Shown piece by piece: positions 43,743 through 51,261 of a stretch of DNA of 64,000 nt. The translations under genes and the position numbers were made by a program. Origin of the DNA: Pseudooceanicola sediminis (GTDB lineage Bacteria; Pseudomonadota; Alphaproteobacteria; Rhodobacterales; Rhodobacteraceae); the NCBI RefSeq assembly GCF_003575965.1, contig NZ_QWJJ01000002.1, positions 310,001 through 374,000 of the forward strand, given 5' to 3'. The notes beneath the pieces were generated by a model. It saw only the letters and a program-made list of their open reading frames with translations. It was not told where the DNA came from and did not search any database. The stretch's first letter is position 1. Every line of letters begins with the position of its first letter.

Positions 43743-43837
43743 GATTTGGCGGGGTGATTTGACGGGGTGATTTGTCGGGCCGGGCCGGGCCGGGCGTGAC
43801 GTGATGGGCGTGATGTGAAGGGCGTGATGTGAAGGGC
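43743..43837. repeat. composite short tandem-repeat patch
   Basis: Three adjacent micro-repeats: three units of a 13-mer GATTTGRCGGGGT (43743-43781, last unit diverged), four units of CGGGC (43776-43795), and two units of a 14-mer GTGATGTGAAGGGC (43810-43837) with a shorter partial copy before. It fills the gap between the convergent genes alkB and the KpsM-like permease. Confidence 0.85.
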
Positions 43838-43859
43838 GGTGGTTGCGCCGGGGTGCGGC

Positions 43860-44681
43860 CTAGCGCCGGGCATCCCAGGAGATGGAGGCGCGGCGCGAGG
43901 TGTAGAATTCACCGATCATGCCGATGCAGAACAGTGCCAGCGCGACATAGAGCGCATAGCTGAGCGAGGAAAAGTGCGGGTTGTAGTTGATGAAGATGTC
44001 GCCGCGCGCCTGGTCGATGGAATGGTACAGGGGGTTCCAGTCGAACAGGTTGCGCATCTTGGGATTGATCTGGTTGGCCACGAACATCTTGCCCGACGCA
44101 ATCATGTTGGCGCGCTGGTAGACGGTGGAAAGGATGCCGGTGATTTCCGGCGCCCAGGGTTTCAGCGCCAGAAAGACCGTGCCGACCGCGATACCGTATA
44201 GCCACGCGACCAGGATGCAGCCAAAGGCTCCTGCCGGATCCTGGATCGAGAAGTGCGAGATGGCGACGTAGTATACGAACAGGATCAGCGCCATCGTCAG
44301 CACCTGTATATATAGTGTCGAGATGGCGGCGGCGGCGATGGAGACGATCGTGTTCATCGGCGCATGTTTCATCATCGGAGAGGCCGGGCCTTCGGACCCC
44401 ATGACGGCACTGACGGTACGCACGTGGGTCATGTAGATAAAGACGCCGGACATCATGAACAGCACGAAGTCGCCGCGAATGGCCGCCCGCCGCAGCCCCA
44501 GCACGGTATAGAGCAGATAGAATATGACGATCAGCAAGATGACGCGCACCATGTTCGTCACGATCGACATCACGGCATTGCGGTGCCCCTTTCGGATGGT
44601 GTGGGCGCTGCTGTGAAAGATCAGCTCGACCATCGAAACGGCGGATTGCAGGCGGGTCTCGTTCGCTCTTTGCTGAAACAT
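43860..44681 (-). CDS. ABC-2 type polysaccharide export permease (KpsM-like)
   Basis: The protein has 273 residues with about six hydrophobic segments (VRVILLIVIFYLLYTVLGL, FVLFMMSGVFIYMTHV, TIVSIAAAAISTLYIQVLTMALILFVYYVAI, CILVAWLYGIAVGTVFLAL, YALYVALALFCIGMIGEF). The pattern and the motif PMNTIVSIAAAAISTLYIQ match the membrane subunit of ABC transporters that export capsule, O-antigen or exopolysaccharide across the inner membrane. The cognate ATPase is not next to it. The start at 44681 (MFQQRANETRL) has CAGGTG upstream and matches relatives; an in-frame start at 44774 is less likely. It diverges from cysQ and the glycan cluster. Confidence 0.85.
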   Translation of the reverse strand: MFQQRANETRLQSAVSMVELIFHSSAHTIRKGHRNAVMSIVTNMVRVILLIVIFYLLYTVLGLRRAAIRGDFVLFMMSGVFIYMTHVRTVSAVMGSEGPASPMMKHAPMNTIVSIAAAAISTLYIQVLTMALILFVYYVAISHFSIQDPAGAFGCILVAWLYGIAVGTVFLALKPWAPEITGILSTVYQRANMIASGKMFVANQINPKMRNLFDWNPLYHSIDQARGDIFINYNPHFSSLSYALYVALALFCIGMIGEFYTSRRASISWDARR

Positions 44682-44838
44682 GCGCACCTGCCTGTCGGGA
44701 TCGGGGTCGTCGCCCAAGGAAGTCTTGCCGTCGGGGGACCAGTGCAACATAACTTGTCCGAATGTCCCAATCAATTATGGCCGGGATAGTTGCAGAGTGG
44801 TTAACGAACCTGCTCTGAAAGACCTGAAGGAGAAACTT

Positions 44839-45636
44839 TTGGATTTCGAAAAGCTTACCCGCGTGATGCGCAAGCTGGCCTTGCAAGCCGGTGACAAGAT
44901 CATGGAAATTTACAACGCAGATGATTTCGAGGTGAAGACGAAGTCGGACGACAGTCCGGTGACGGCAGCGGATGAAGCGGCAGATGCGCTGATTTCGGCA
45001 GGGCTGCGCGCGGAATTTCCCGACGTGCTGCTGGTGACCGAGGAACAGGCCGAGTCGCACAAGGAAAGCGCGGCCACGTTCCTGATCGTCGATCCGCTGG
45101 ACGGCACCAAGGAATTCATCAACCGGCGCGGCGATTTCACGGTCAATATCGCGCTGGTCGAAAACGGCACTCCGACACGCGGCGTGGTCTATGCGCCCGC
45201 CAAGGACCGCATGTTCTATACCCTGGCCGATGGCACGACGGTGGAGGAAGCCGCGCCCTTTGACGTCGACACGGTGGGTGAGGTCACGCCGATCAGGGTG
45301 TCCAGCCCGGACAACGACGCGCTGGTGGTCGTCGCGTCGAAATCGCACCGCGATCAGGCGACGGAAGATTACATCAACAAGTATAGCGTCAAGGACAGCA
45401 CCTCGGCGGGGTCGTCGCTGAAGTTCTGCCTGGTCGCCACGGGCGAGGCGGACCTGTATCCGCGCGTCGGGCGCACGATGGAGTGGGATACGGCGGCGGG
45501 TCACGCGGTGCTGGCCGGTGCGGGGGGCGCGGTGGTGGATTTCGACACCCACGCGCCGCTGGCCTACGGCAAGGATGGCTATGCCAATTCGTTCTTTATC
45601 GCCTACGCCCCCGGCGTGGATCTGAAAAAGGCCTGA
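44839..45636 (+). CDS. cysQ: 3'(2'),5'-bisphosphate nucleotidase CysQ
   Basis: The 265-residue protein of the inositol-monophosphatase superfamily removes the 3'-phosphate of PAP (adenosine 3',5'-bisphosphate), the inhibitory product of sulfotransferases and PAPS reductase. Metal-binding motif LIVDPLDGTKEFINRRGDF is exact; TVNIALV and MEWDTAAGHAVLAGAGG follow. The start is TTG at 44839, chosen because AGGAGAAAC precedes it and the resulting N-terminus LDFEKLTRVMRKLALQAGDKI is the normal length; no ATG is nearby upstream in frame. Here it heads a cluster with a sulfotransferase gene at 52969, giving it an obvious PAP source. Confidence 0.93.
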   Translation: MDFEKLTRVMRKLALQAGDKIMEIYNADDFEVKTKSDDSPVTAADEAADALISAGLRAEFPDVLLVTEEQAESHKESAATFLIVDPLDGTKEFINRRGDFTVNIALVENGTPTRGVVYAPAKDRMFYTLADGTTVEEAAPFDVDTVGEVTPIRVSSPDNDALVVVASKSHRDQATEDYINKYSVKDSTSAGSSLKFCLVATGEADLYPRVGRTMEWDTAAGHAVLAGAGGAVVDFDTHAPLAYGKDGYANSFFIAYAPGVDLKKA

Positions 45637-45655
45637 TCCACGGGGCATCGCGGCC

Positions 45656-46909
45656 ATGCAGCCAGGATCGGCATCCCTTCGTTTCAGTGTCATCGTGGTC
45701 AGCCGGGGACGTCCGGCCGCGCTGGGGCTGTGCCTGACCGGGCTGAGCCGTCTGGCGTATGACGCCTACGAGATCATCGTCGTCGCCGATCCGGATGGGT
45801 TGGCGGCGGTGGCCCGTTCCGGGCTGGCGGACGAGGTCAAGCAGGTGGCCTGCGACGTCGCCAACATCGCGGTCGCACGCAACCTGGGGGTGGCTGCGGC
45901 GGCGGGCGAGGTGATCGCCTTTCTCGACGATGATTCGGTGCCCGAACCGGGCTGGCTGGCGCATCTGGCGCAGGCCTTTGCCCGGCCCGAGGTGGCGGCG
46001 GCGGGCGGGTTCGTGCGGGCACGCAACGGGATCAGCCATCAGTTCACGGCAGCCTCGGTCGACCGGTGCGCCGAGACGCGGCCGGTGTCGGTGGATGCAC
46101 AGGAGATCACGTGCCTGACGACAGAACCCGGCGCAGGGATCAAGACCGAGGGCACCAATATGGCGTTTCGCCGAAGCGTGCTGGCGCAGCTCGGCGGGTT
46201 CGATCCGGCCTATCGGTTCTACCTTGAGGACGCCGATCTGAACCTGCGCCTGGCCGAGCGGGGGATCGTCAGCGCCGTCGTGCCGCTGGCCGAGGTGCAC
46301 CATCACCCCGCAGAAAGCGCCACCCGCCGTGCCAGCGGCGTCGCGCGTGATCTGCACGAGGTCGGGGCCAGCACCGCCGTTTTCCTGCGCCGCCATTGCC
46401 CCGCGCCCGAGCGGCAGGCCGCCATTGCCCGGCTGCGGGCGCGGCGTCGGCGCAGCCTGGTCGCGCAGATGGTTTCGGGGCGGCTGGAGCCACGCGATGT
46501 GGGGCGGCTGCTGGCGGGATTCGACGCAGGGCTCGCCGAGGGGATGCAGCGGGAATGCCCGGACCTTGTCCCCCTGCCGGCGTCTGCGGCGGCATTCCGC
46601 CCGTTCCGGTCGCGTCGTGTTGGCGAACCGCTTGTCTTGGCGGCGCGATGGATCGGGTGGCGCGGCAAACTTGAGCAGGCGGAACAGTTGGCACGCGAAG
46701 GGCGTCCGGTGACACTCTTCGTCTTTTCTCCGACAACTCTGTACCATAGGGTCAGGATGACCACCTTCGGCGTCTGGGTTCAGAGTGGGGGAACATTCGG
46801 CAAGAGTCTGCGTTCTGACAAAGCGATCACCCTTTGGCGATTTTCCAGCAGGGTTTCGCGCGAAACCGGGCGGATTGTCCGGCAGAGATGGAACGCGCCA
46901 CTTGGCTAG
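45656..46909 (+). CDS. glycosyltransferase family 2
   Basis: The protein has 417 residues. The GT-A fold is plain: FSVIVVSRGRPAALGLCL, DAYEIIVVADPDG, NIAVARNLGVAAAAGEVIAFLDDDSVPEPGWL (nucleotide-sugar-binding D-x-D as DDD), TEGTNMAFRRSVLAQLGGFDPAYRFYLEDADLNLRL (acceptor/catalytic ED). The last 150 residues are Arg-rich and helical without a clear domain. Expected at the inner face of the inner membrane. Sugar and acceptor unknown. It lies 19 bases after cysQ, so both are probably cotranscribed. Confidence 0.88.
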   Translation: MQPGSASLRFSVIVVSRGRPAALGLCLTGLSRLAYDAYEIIVVADPDGLAAVARSGLADEVKQVACDVANIAVARNLGVAAAAGEVIAFLDDDSVPEPGWLAHLAQAFARPEVAAAGGFVRARNGISHQFTAASVDRCAETRPVSVDAQEITCLTTEPGAGIKTEGTNMAFRRSVLAQLGGFDPAYRFYLEDADLNLRLAERGIVSAVVPLAEVHHHPAESATRRASGVARDLHEVGASTAVFLRRHCPAPERQAAIARLRARRRRSLVAQMVSGRLEPRDVGRLLAGFDAGLAEGMQRECPDLVPLPASAAAFRPFRSRRVGEPLVLAARWIGWRGKLEQAEQLAREGRPVTLFVFSPTTLYHRVRMTTFGVWVQSGGTFGKSLRSDKAITLWRFSSRVSRETGRIVRQRWNAPLG

Positions 46910-47040
46910 GTCATGGTCATATTAGAGAAACTCGCAGGGGTTTCGTCACTTTTTTAATCTGGAACTCGTGCTTCGATTGCACGGTTCATGTTACAAAGCC
47001 CGTGTAATACGGGCACCAACGAATGAGTTGAGGGCACAGC

Positions 47041-47934
47041 GTGAAGAACAAGATCACCAAAGCTATCTTTCCGGTCGCAGGGATGGGGACGCGTTTCCTG
47101 CCCGCCACCAAATCGGTACCCAAAGAGATTATGACGTTGGTAGATCGTCCGCTGATCCAATATGCCATCGACGAAGCCCGGGCCGCAGGCATTACCGAAT
47201 TCATTTTTGTCACCTCGCGCGGCAAATCCGCGCTGGAAGATTATTTCGACTATGCCCCCCAGCTGGAAGACGAGCTGAACAAGAAGGGCAAGACCGAGCT
47301 GCTGGATGTGCTGAAATCCACCTACATGGATAGCGGCGCGATTGCCTATATCCGTCAGCACAGGGCGCTGGGCCTGGGTCACGCGGTCTGGTGCGCCCGT
47401 CGCCTGATCGGGGACGAACCCTTTGCCGTCCTGCTGCCCGACGACGTGATCTCGGCTGAAAAGCCCTGCCTTCAGCAGATGGTCGAAGCGTTCGAGGAAG
47501 ACCCCGCCTGCATGGTTGCGGCGATGGAAGTGCCTGCCGCAAAGGCCAGTTCCTACGGGATCCTGGACGTGAAGGAAGACAAGGGCGACGTCGTGTCGGT
47601 CAAGGGCATGGTCGAGAAGCCGAAAGAGGGCACCGCGCCGTCGAACCTGGCCGTGATCGGGCGCTACCTGCTGACGCCGCAGATCATGAAGAACCTCGAC
47701 GATCTGAAAACCGGTGCCGGGGGCGAAATTCAGCTGACCGACGCCATCGCGGACGAGATCAAGGCAGGCCGCGAGGTGAATGGCTTCCGCTTTAACGGGC
47801 AGCGGTTCGATTGCGGCTCCAAGGCCGGGTTCCTGCAGGCGACGGTGTCGTTCGGGTTGGGGCGTGAAGATTTGCGTGACGAGTTGAAAGGTTTCCTGGA
47901 AGACATCATGCATGTCGGCCACGCAGCGCAATAA
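47041..47934 (+). CDS. galU: UTP-glucose-1-phosphate uridylyltransferase
   Basis: The 297-residue protein makes UDP-glucose. Family motifs: KAIFPVAGMGTRFLPATKSVPKEIMTLVDRPLIQYAIDEA (nucleotidyltransferase signature), EDEPCMV-like ACMVAAMEVP, YGILDV, VEKPKEGTAPSNLAVIGRYLL. The start is GTG with TTGAGGGC upstream. UDP-glucose is the direct source of glucose in the glycan and the substrate of GalE 18 bases downstream. 131 bases of intergenic DNA precede it, long enough for its own promoter. Confidence 0.97.
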   Translation: MKNKITKAIFPVAGMGTRFLPATKSVPKEIMTLVDRPLIQYAIDEARAAGITEFIFVTSRGKSALEDYFDYAPQLEDELNKKGKTELLDVLKSTYMDSGAIAYIRQHRALGLGHAVWCARRLIGDEPFAVLLPDDVISAEKPCLQQMVEAFEEDPACMVAAMEVPAAKASSYGILDVKEDKGDVVSVKGMVEKPKEGTAPSNLAVIGRYLLTPQIMKNLDDLKTGAGGEIQLTDAIADEIKAGREVNGFRFNGQRFDCGSKAGFLQATVSFGLGREDLRDELKGFLEDIMHVGHAAQ

Positions 47935-47952
47935 AGCCTCGGAGCATATATT

Positions 47953-48936
47953 TTGGATCACGTTCTTGTAACAGGGGGTGCGGGCTATATCGGCTCGCAC
48001 GCCTGCAAGGCATTGAAAAAGGCCGGGTTTGTTCCGGTCACTTTTGACTCATTGGTGACGGGCTGGGAAGACGCCGTCAAATTCGGACCATTTGAAAAAG
48101 GCGATCTGCTGGATCGACAGCGGCTGGACGAGGTGTTTGCCAAGTATCAGCCGGTTGCGGTGATGCATTTCGCCGCGCTGAGCCAGGTTGGCGAAAGCAT
48201 GAAGGAACCGGGGCTGTACTGGCGCAATAACGTCGGTGGGTCGCTGAACCTGATCGAAGCCGCCGCGGCGGCCAGTTGCATGAACTTTGTCTTTTCGTCG
48301 ACCTGCGCGACCTATGGCGAACAGGACAACGTGGTGCTGGACGAAAACAGCGTGCAACTGCCGATCAACGCCTATGGCGCGTCAAAGAAGGCGGTCGAGG
48401 ATATCCTGGACAACTTCGCGGCGGCCTACGGGATGAACCACGTGATCTTTCGCTATTTCAACGTGGCGGGCGGCGACCCGGATGCGGAAGTGGGTGAACA
48501 TCACCGCCCCGAGACGCACCTGATCCCGATCATGCTGGAGGCGATCGAGGGCACGCGGCCCGCGCTGACGGTGTTCGGCACGGACTACGACACCCCCGAC
48601 GGAACCTGCATCCGGGATTACGTGCATGTCTGCGACCTGGTCGATGCGCATGTCCTTGGGTTGCGCTGGTTGCTGGATGGCAAGGGCAGCCGCGTGTTCA
48701 ACCTTGGCACCGGAGAGGGGTTTTCCGTGCGCGAGGTGATCGCGCAGTCCAACGCGGTGACCAACCGCGACGTACCGTACGAGGAAGGTCCGCGCCGGCC
48801 CGGCGATTGCACGAAGCTGGTGTCCGGGTCGAGCCGTGCGGAAACGGAGTTGGGATGGACACCGACACGTTCGACGATGAATACTATGATCACGGACGCA
48901 TGGCGGTGGCATCGGACTGGGCATTACGACAAATAA
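47953..48936 (+). CDS. galE: UDP-glucose 4-epimerase
   Basis: The 327-residue protein interconverts UDP-glucose and UDP-galactose. Short-chain dehydrogenase fold: NAD+-binding GGAGYIGSH at residues 8-16, catalytic Ser/Tyr in STCATYG and YGASKKAVE, and the GD-x-DAEVGEHHRPETHLIPIMLEA segment. The start is TTG at 47953 with CGGAG in the right place. It sits 18 bases after galU and its stop overlaps the probable true start of the family-4 glycosyltransferase. Confidence 0.96.
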   Translation: MDHVLVTGGAGYIGSHACKALKKAGFVPVTFDSLVTGWEDAVKFGPFEKGDLLDRQRLDEVFAKYQPVAVMHFAALSQVGESMKEPGLYWRNNVGGSLNLIEAAAAASCMNFVFSSTCATYGEQDNVVLDENSVQLPINAYGASKKAVEDILDNFAAAYGMNHVIFRYFNVAGGDPDAEVGEHHRPETHLIPIMLEAIEGTRPALTVFGTDYDTPDGTCIRDYVHVCDLVDAHVLGLRWLLDGKGSRVFNLGTGEGFSVREVIAQSNAVTNRDVPYEEGPRRPGDCTKLVSGSSRAETELGWTPTRSTMNTMITDAWRWHRTGHYDK

Positions 48937-49036
48937 TACTCCGCCTGCGCGGCTGCTGGATGTCACACGACTGACCAGTCGCGCAGGTCGTGGCCTGACC
49001 GGGGTTGACCGGGTCGAGGCCGCATATCTTTCAGCC

Positions 49037-50161
49037 TTGCTGGACGACGGCGTGCCGCTGTTCGGGCTGGCGCGGGTCGCGCCGGGCTATGTCCTGATGG
49101 ACCAGGCCGGGCTGCTGGCCCTGCGCGGACGATTGTGCGGAGAGGCGCCCTGGGGCCGGGCGCGCGGGGCCTTTGCGCTGGCCCGCAGGCTGAGCAGGGA
49201 CCAACAGCGGGCACAGGCGGATCTATGGCGGCACGGCTGGGCACGGTCGTCCCGGTGGGGGCTGGGCGCTATGCTGCGCCGGTTGCTGCCCCGTGGCACG
49301 ACCTATCTTAACGTCGGCCATTCGAACCTGAGCGCGCGGGTGATGCGGGCGGTGCGACAGGTGCCGGCTGTGCGGATCTGCGTGTTTTTGCACGATACGA
49401 TTCCGCTGGATTACCCCCAGTTTCAACGAGATGGCAGCGTGGCCCGGTTTCGCAGGATGCTGGATGTGGCGGGCGGTGCGGACCTGATCCTGTGCAACTC
49501 GGGGGGGACGCGGGACCGCCTGAGGGTGCATCTGGGCCCCGGCGCGCCGGGCATCCGTGTGCTGGGGTTGGGCGTTGCGCGCCCTGTGCCCCGACCGGAC
49601 GAGGTACCGGCGGGCCTGCCGCCGGACCGCCCTTATTTCGTGGTCACGGGCACCATCGAACCGCGCAAGAACCACGCCCTGCTGCTGGATGTCTGGGCCG
49701 CGCTCGAGTCCGAGGTTCCGGCGGCGAAGATGCCCGTTCTGGTGATCTGCGGCGCGCGCGGCTGGCGCAACGAGGCTGTCCTTGCCCGGCTGGACCAGCT
49801 CGGCGGCTCGGGTGCCAATATCATCGAGGTCGCGGGCCTGAGCGATGGGGCGCTGGCGGCCCTGACGCAAGGGGCGCACGCCAGCCTGTTTCCCAGCCTG
49901 GCCGAGGGCTTTGGCCTGCCCCCCGCCGAAGCCGCGGTGCTGGGGACCCAGCCGATCTGTTCCGACCTGCCGGTGCTGCGCGAGGTTCTGGGCCCTGTGG
50001 CGGTGTACCTTGCGCCGCAGGACAGGGCCGCCTGGCAACGGGTGATCCGCGATTTGTCCGACCGCGACAGGCGGCCGCTGGACCCCGAGATCGCGGCAGA
50101 GGCCGAGCAGCGTTTTGCCCCTTGGGACGCACACATCAATATTCTATTAACCATTATCTGA
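49037..50161 (+). CDS. glycosyltransferase family 4
   Basis: GT-B fold glycosyltransferase: CVFLHDTIPLDYPQF in the N-terminal half, then YFVVTGTIEPRKNHALLLDVW, VLVICGARGWRNEAV and the sugar-nucleotide-binding ASLFPSLAEGFGLPPAEAAVLG with its E-x7-E pair. The coordinates begin at the first standard start codon (TTG 49037), but the frame is open from 48890 and residues encoded before it (LLDVTRLTSRAGRGLTGVDR, then VEAAYL) look like the normal N-terminus of this family, so the true start probably lies upstream and uses an unusual codon (see findings). Donor sugar unknown. Confidence 0.88.
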   Translation: MLDDGVPLFGLARVAPGYVLMDQAGLLALRGRLCGEAPWGRARGAFALARRLSRDQQRAQADLWRHGWARSSRWGLGAMLRRLLPRGTTYLNVGHSNLSARVMRAVRQVPAVRICVFLHDTIPLDYPQFQRDGSVARFRRMLDVAGGADLILCNSGGTRDRLRVHLGPGAPGIRVLGLGVARPVPRPDEVPAGLPPDRPYFVVTGTIEPRKNHALLLDVWAALESEVPAAKMPVLVICGARGWRNEAVLARLDQLGGSGANIIEVAGLSDGALAALTQGAHASLFPSLAEGFGLPPAEAAVLGTQPICSDLPVLREVLGPVAVYLAPQDRAAWQRVIRDLSDRDRRPLDPEIAAEAEQRFAPWDAHINILLTII

Positions 50162-50235
50162 TAGCCTTTTCCTGCCGGAATTTCGACGCGGGGAAATGAC
50201 GTGCCGGCGCACGCGGGGCGGCGAAAGAGGGCGGG

Positions 50236-51246
50236 GTGGGGTTTTCACAGCGTTACCAGTTGAGGGCCGAGCGAAGGCGGTGGCTTTTTCGCGCCTTTCG
50301 CAAGCAGCGGGAGTTGCGCTGTATCGTCGACCGCAGCGCCAAGATCCGCCCGCAGGACATTTTGCTGTTCTCTACCTTGCGAAACGAACAGCTGCGCTTG
50401 CCGTATTTCCTGACGTATTATCGCGACCTCGGGGTCAACCACTTTTTCTTTGTCGACAATGGCAGCGACGACGGCTCGGCCGAGTTTCTGAGCGCGCAGC
50501 CCGACTGTAGCGTCTGGCACACCGAGGCGAGCTACAAGAAGGCGCGCTTTGGCGTCGACTGGCTCAATGGATTGCAGGCGCGCTATGGCCACGGTCACTG
50601 GACGCTGGTGGTCGATCCCGATGAATTCTTTGTCTATCCTTTCTGCGAGACGCGACCGCTGAGCGCGCTGACCGACTGGCTGGATGCATCGTCGATCAAG
50701 TCATTCTCGGCCATGCTGCTGGATATGTACCCCAAGGGACCGTTGACCGCGCAGCCCTATCGGGCCGGGCAGAACCCTCTGGACATCGCGGCCTGGTTCG
50801 ATTCGGGCAATTACACGGTTCAGCGAAACTGGAAATACGGCAACCTCTGGATTCAGGGTGGTCCGCGCACGCGGGTCTTTTTCGCGGATCGGCCTGCGAT
50901 GGCACCGGCGCTGAACAAGATCCCGCTGGTGCGGTGGGACCGGTCCTATGCCTATGTCAGTTCGACCCACATGCTGCTGCCGCGCGGTCTGAACCTGGTG
51001 TTCGACGAATGGGGCGGGGAAAAGGCCAGTGGCATCTTGCTGCATACCAAGTTTCTCGACACGTTCGGGAGCAAGGCCGAGGAGGAACTGTCGCGGCGCC
51101 AGCACTACGGCGGCAGCCGCGAATACCAAGCTTATCACGCAAGGATGAAGGCAGACCCGGAGCTTTGGTGCAAATGGTCGGAAAAGTATATTAACTGGCG
51201 GCAGCTAGAAATACTGGGGCTGATGTCCAAGGGGAACTGGGCGTAG
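50236..51246 (+). CDS. glycosyltransferase family 2/92-like
   Basis: The protein has 336 residues. The core reads LLFSTLRNEQLRLPYFLTYYRDLGVNHFFFVDNGSDDGSAEFL, followed by WTLVVDPDEFFVYP with the metal-binding D-x-D. This pattern is the Glyco_tranf_2_4 / GT92-like group. The C-terminal part has aromatic/charged patches (HTKFLDTFGSKAEEELSRRQHYGGS, WCKWSEKYINWRQLEILG). The start is GTG with GAGGGCGGG upstream. It is followed after 15 bases by the GT14-like gene and then the sulfotransferase, suggesting an operon. Confidence 0.85.
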   Translation: MGFSQRYQLRAERRRWLFRAFRKQRELRCIVDRSAKIRPQDILLFSTLRNEQLRLPYFLTYYRDLGVNHFFFVDNGSDDGSAEFLSAQPDCSVWHTEASYKKARFGVDWLNGLQARYGHGHWTLVVDPDEFFVYPFCETRPLSALTDWLDASSIKSFSAMLLDMYPKGPLTAQPYRAGQNPLDIAAWFDSGNYTVQRNWKYGNLWIQGGPRTRVFFADRPAMAPALNKIPLVRWDRSYAYVSSTHMLLPRGLNLVFDEWGGEKASGILLHTKFLDTFGSKAEEELSRRQHYGGSREYQAYHARMKADPELWCKWSEKYINWRQLEILGLMSKGNWA

Positions 51247-51261
51247 GAAAAGGGTGCGCGT

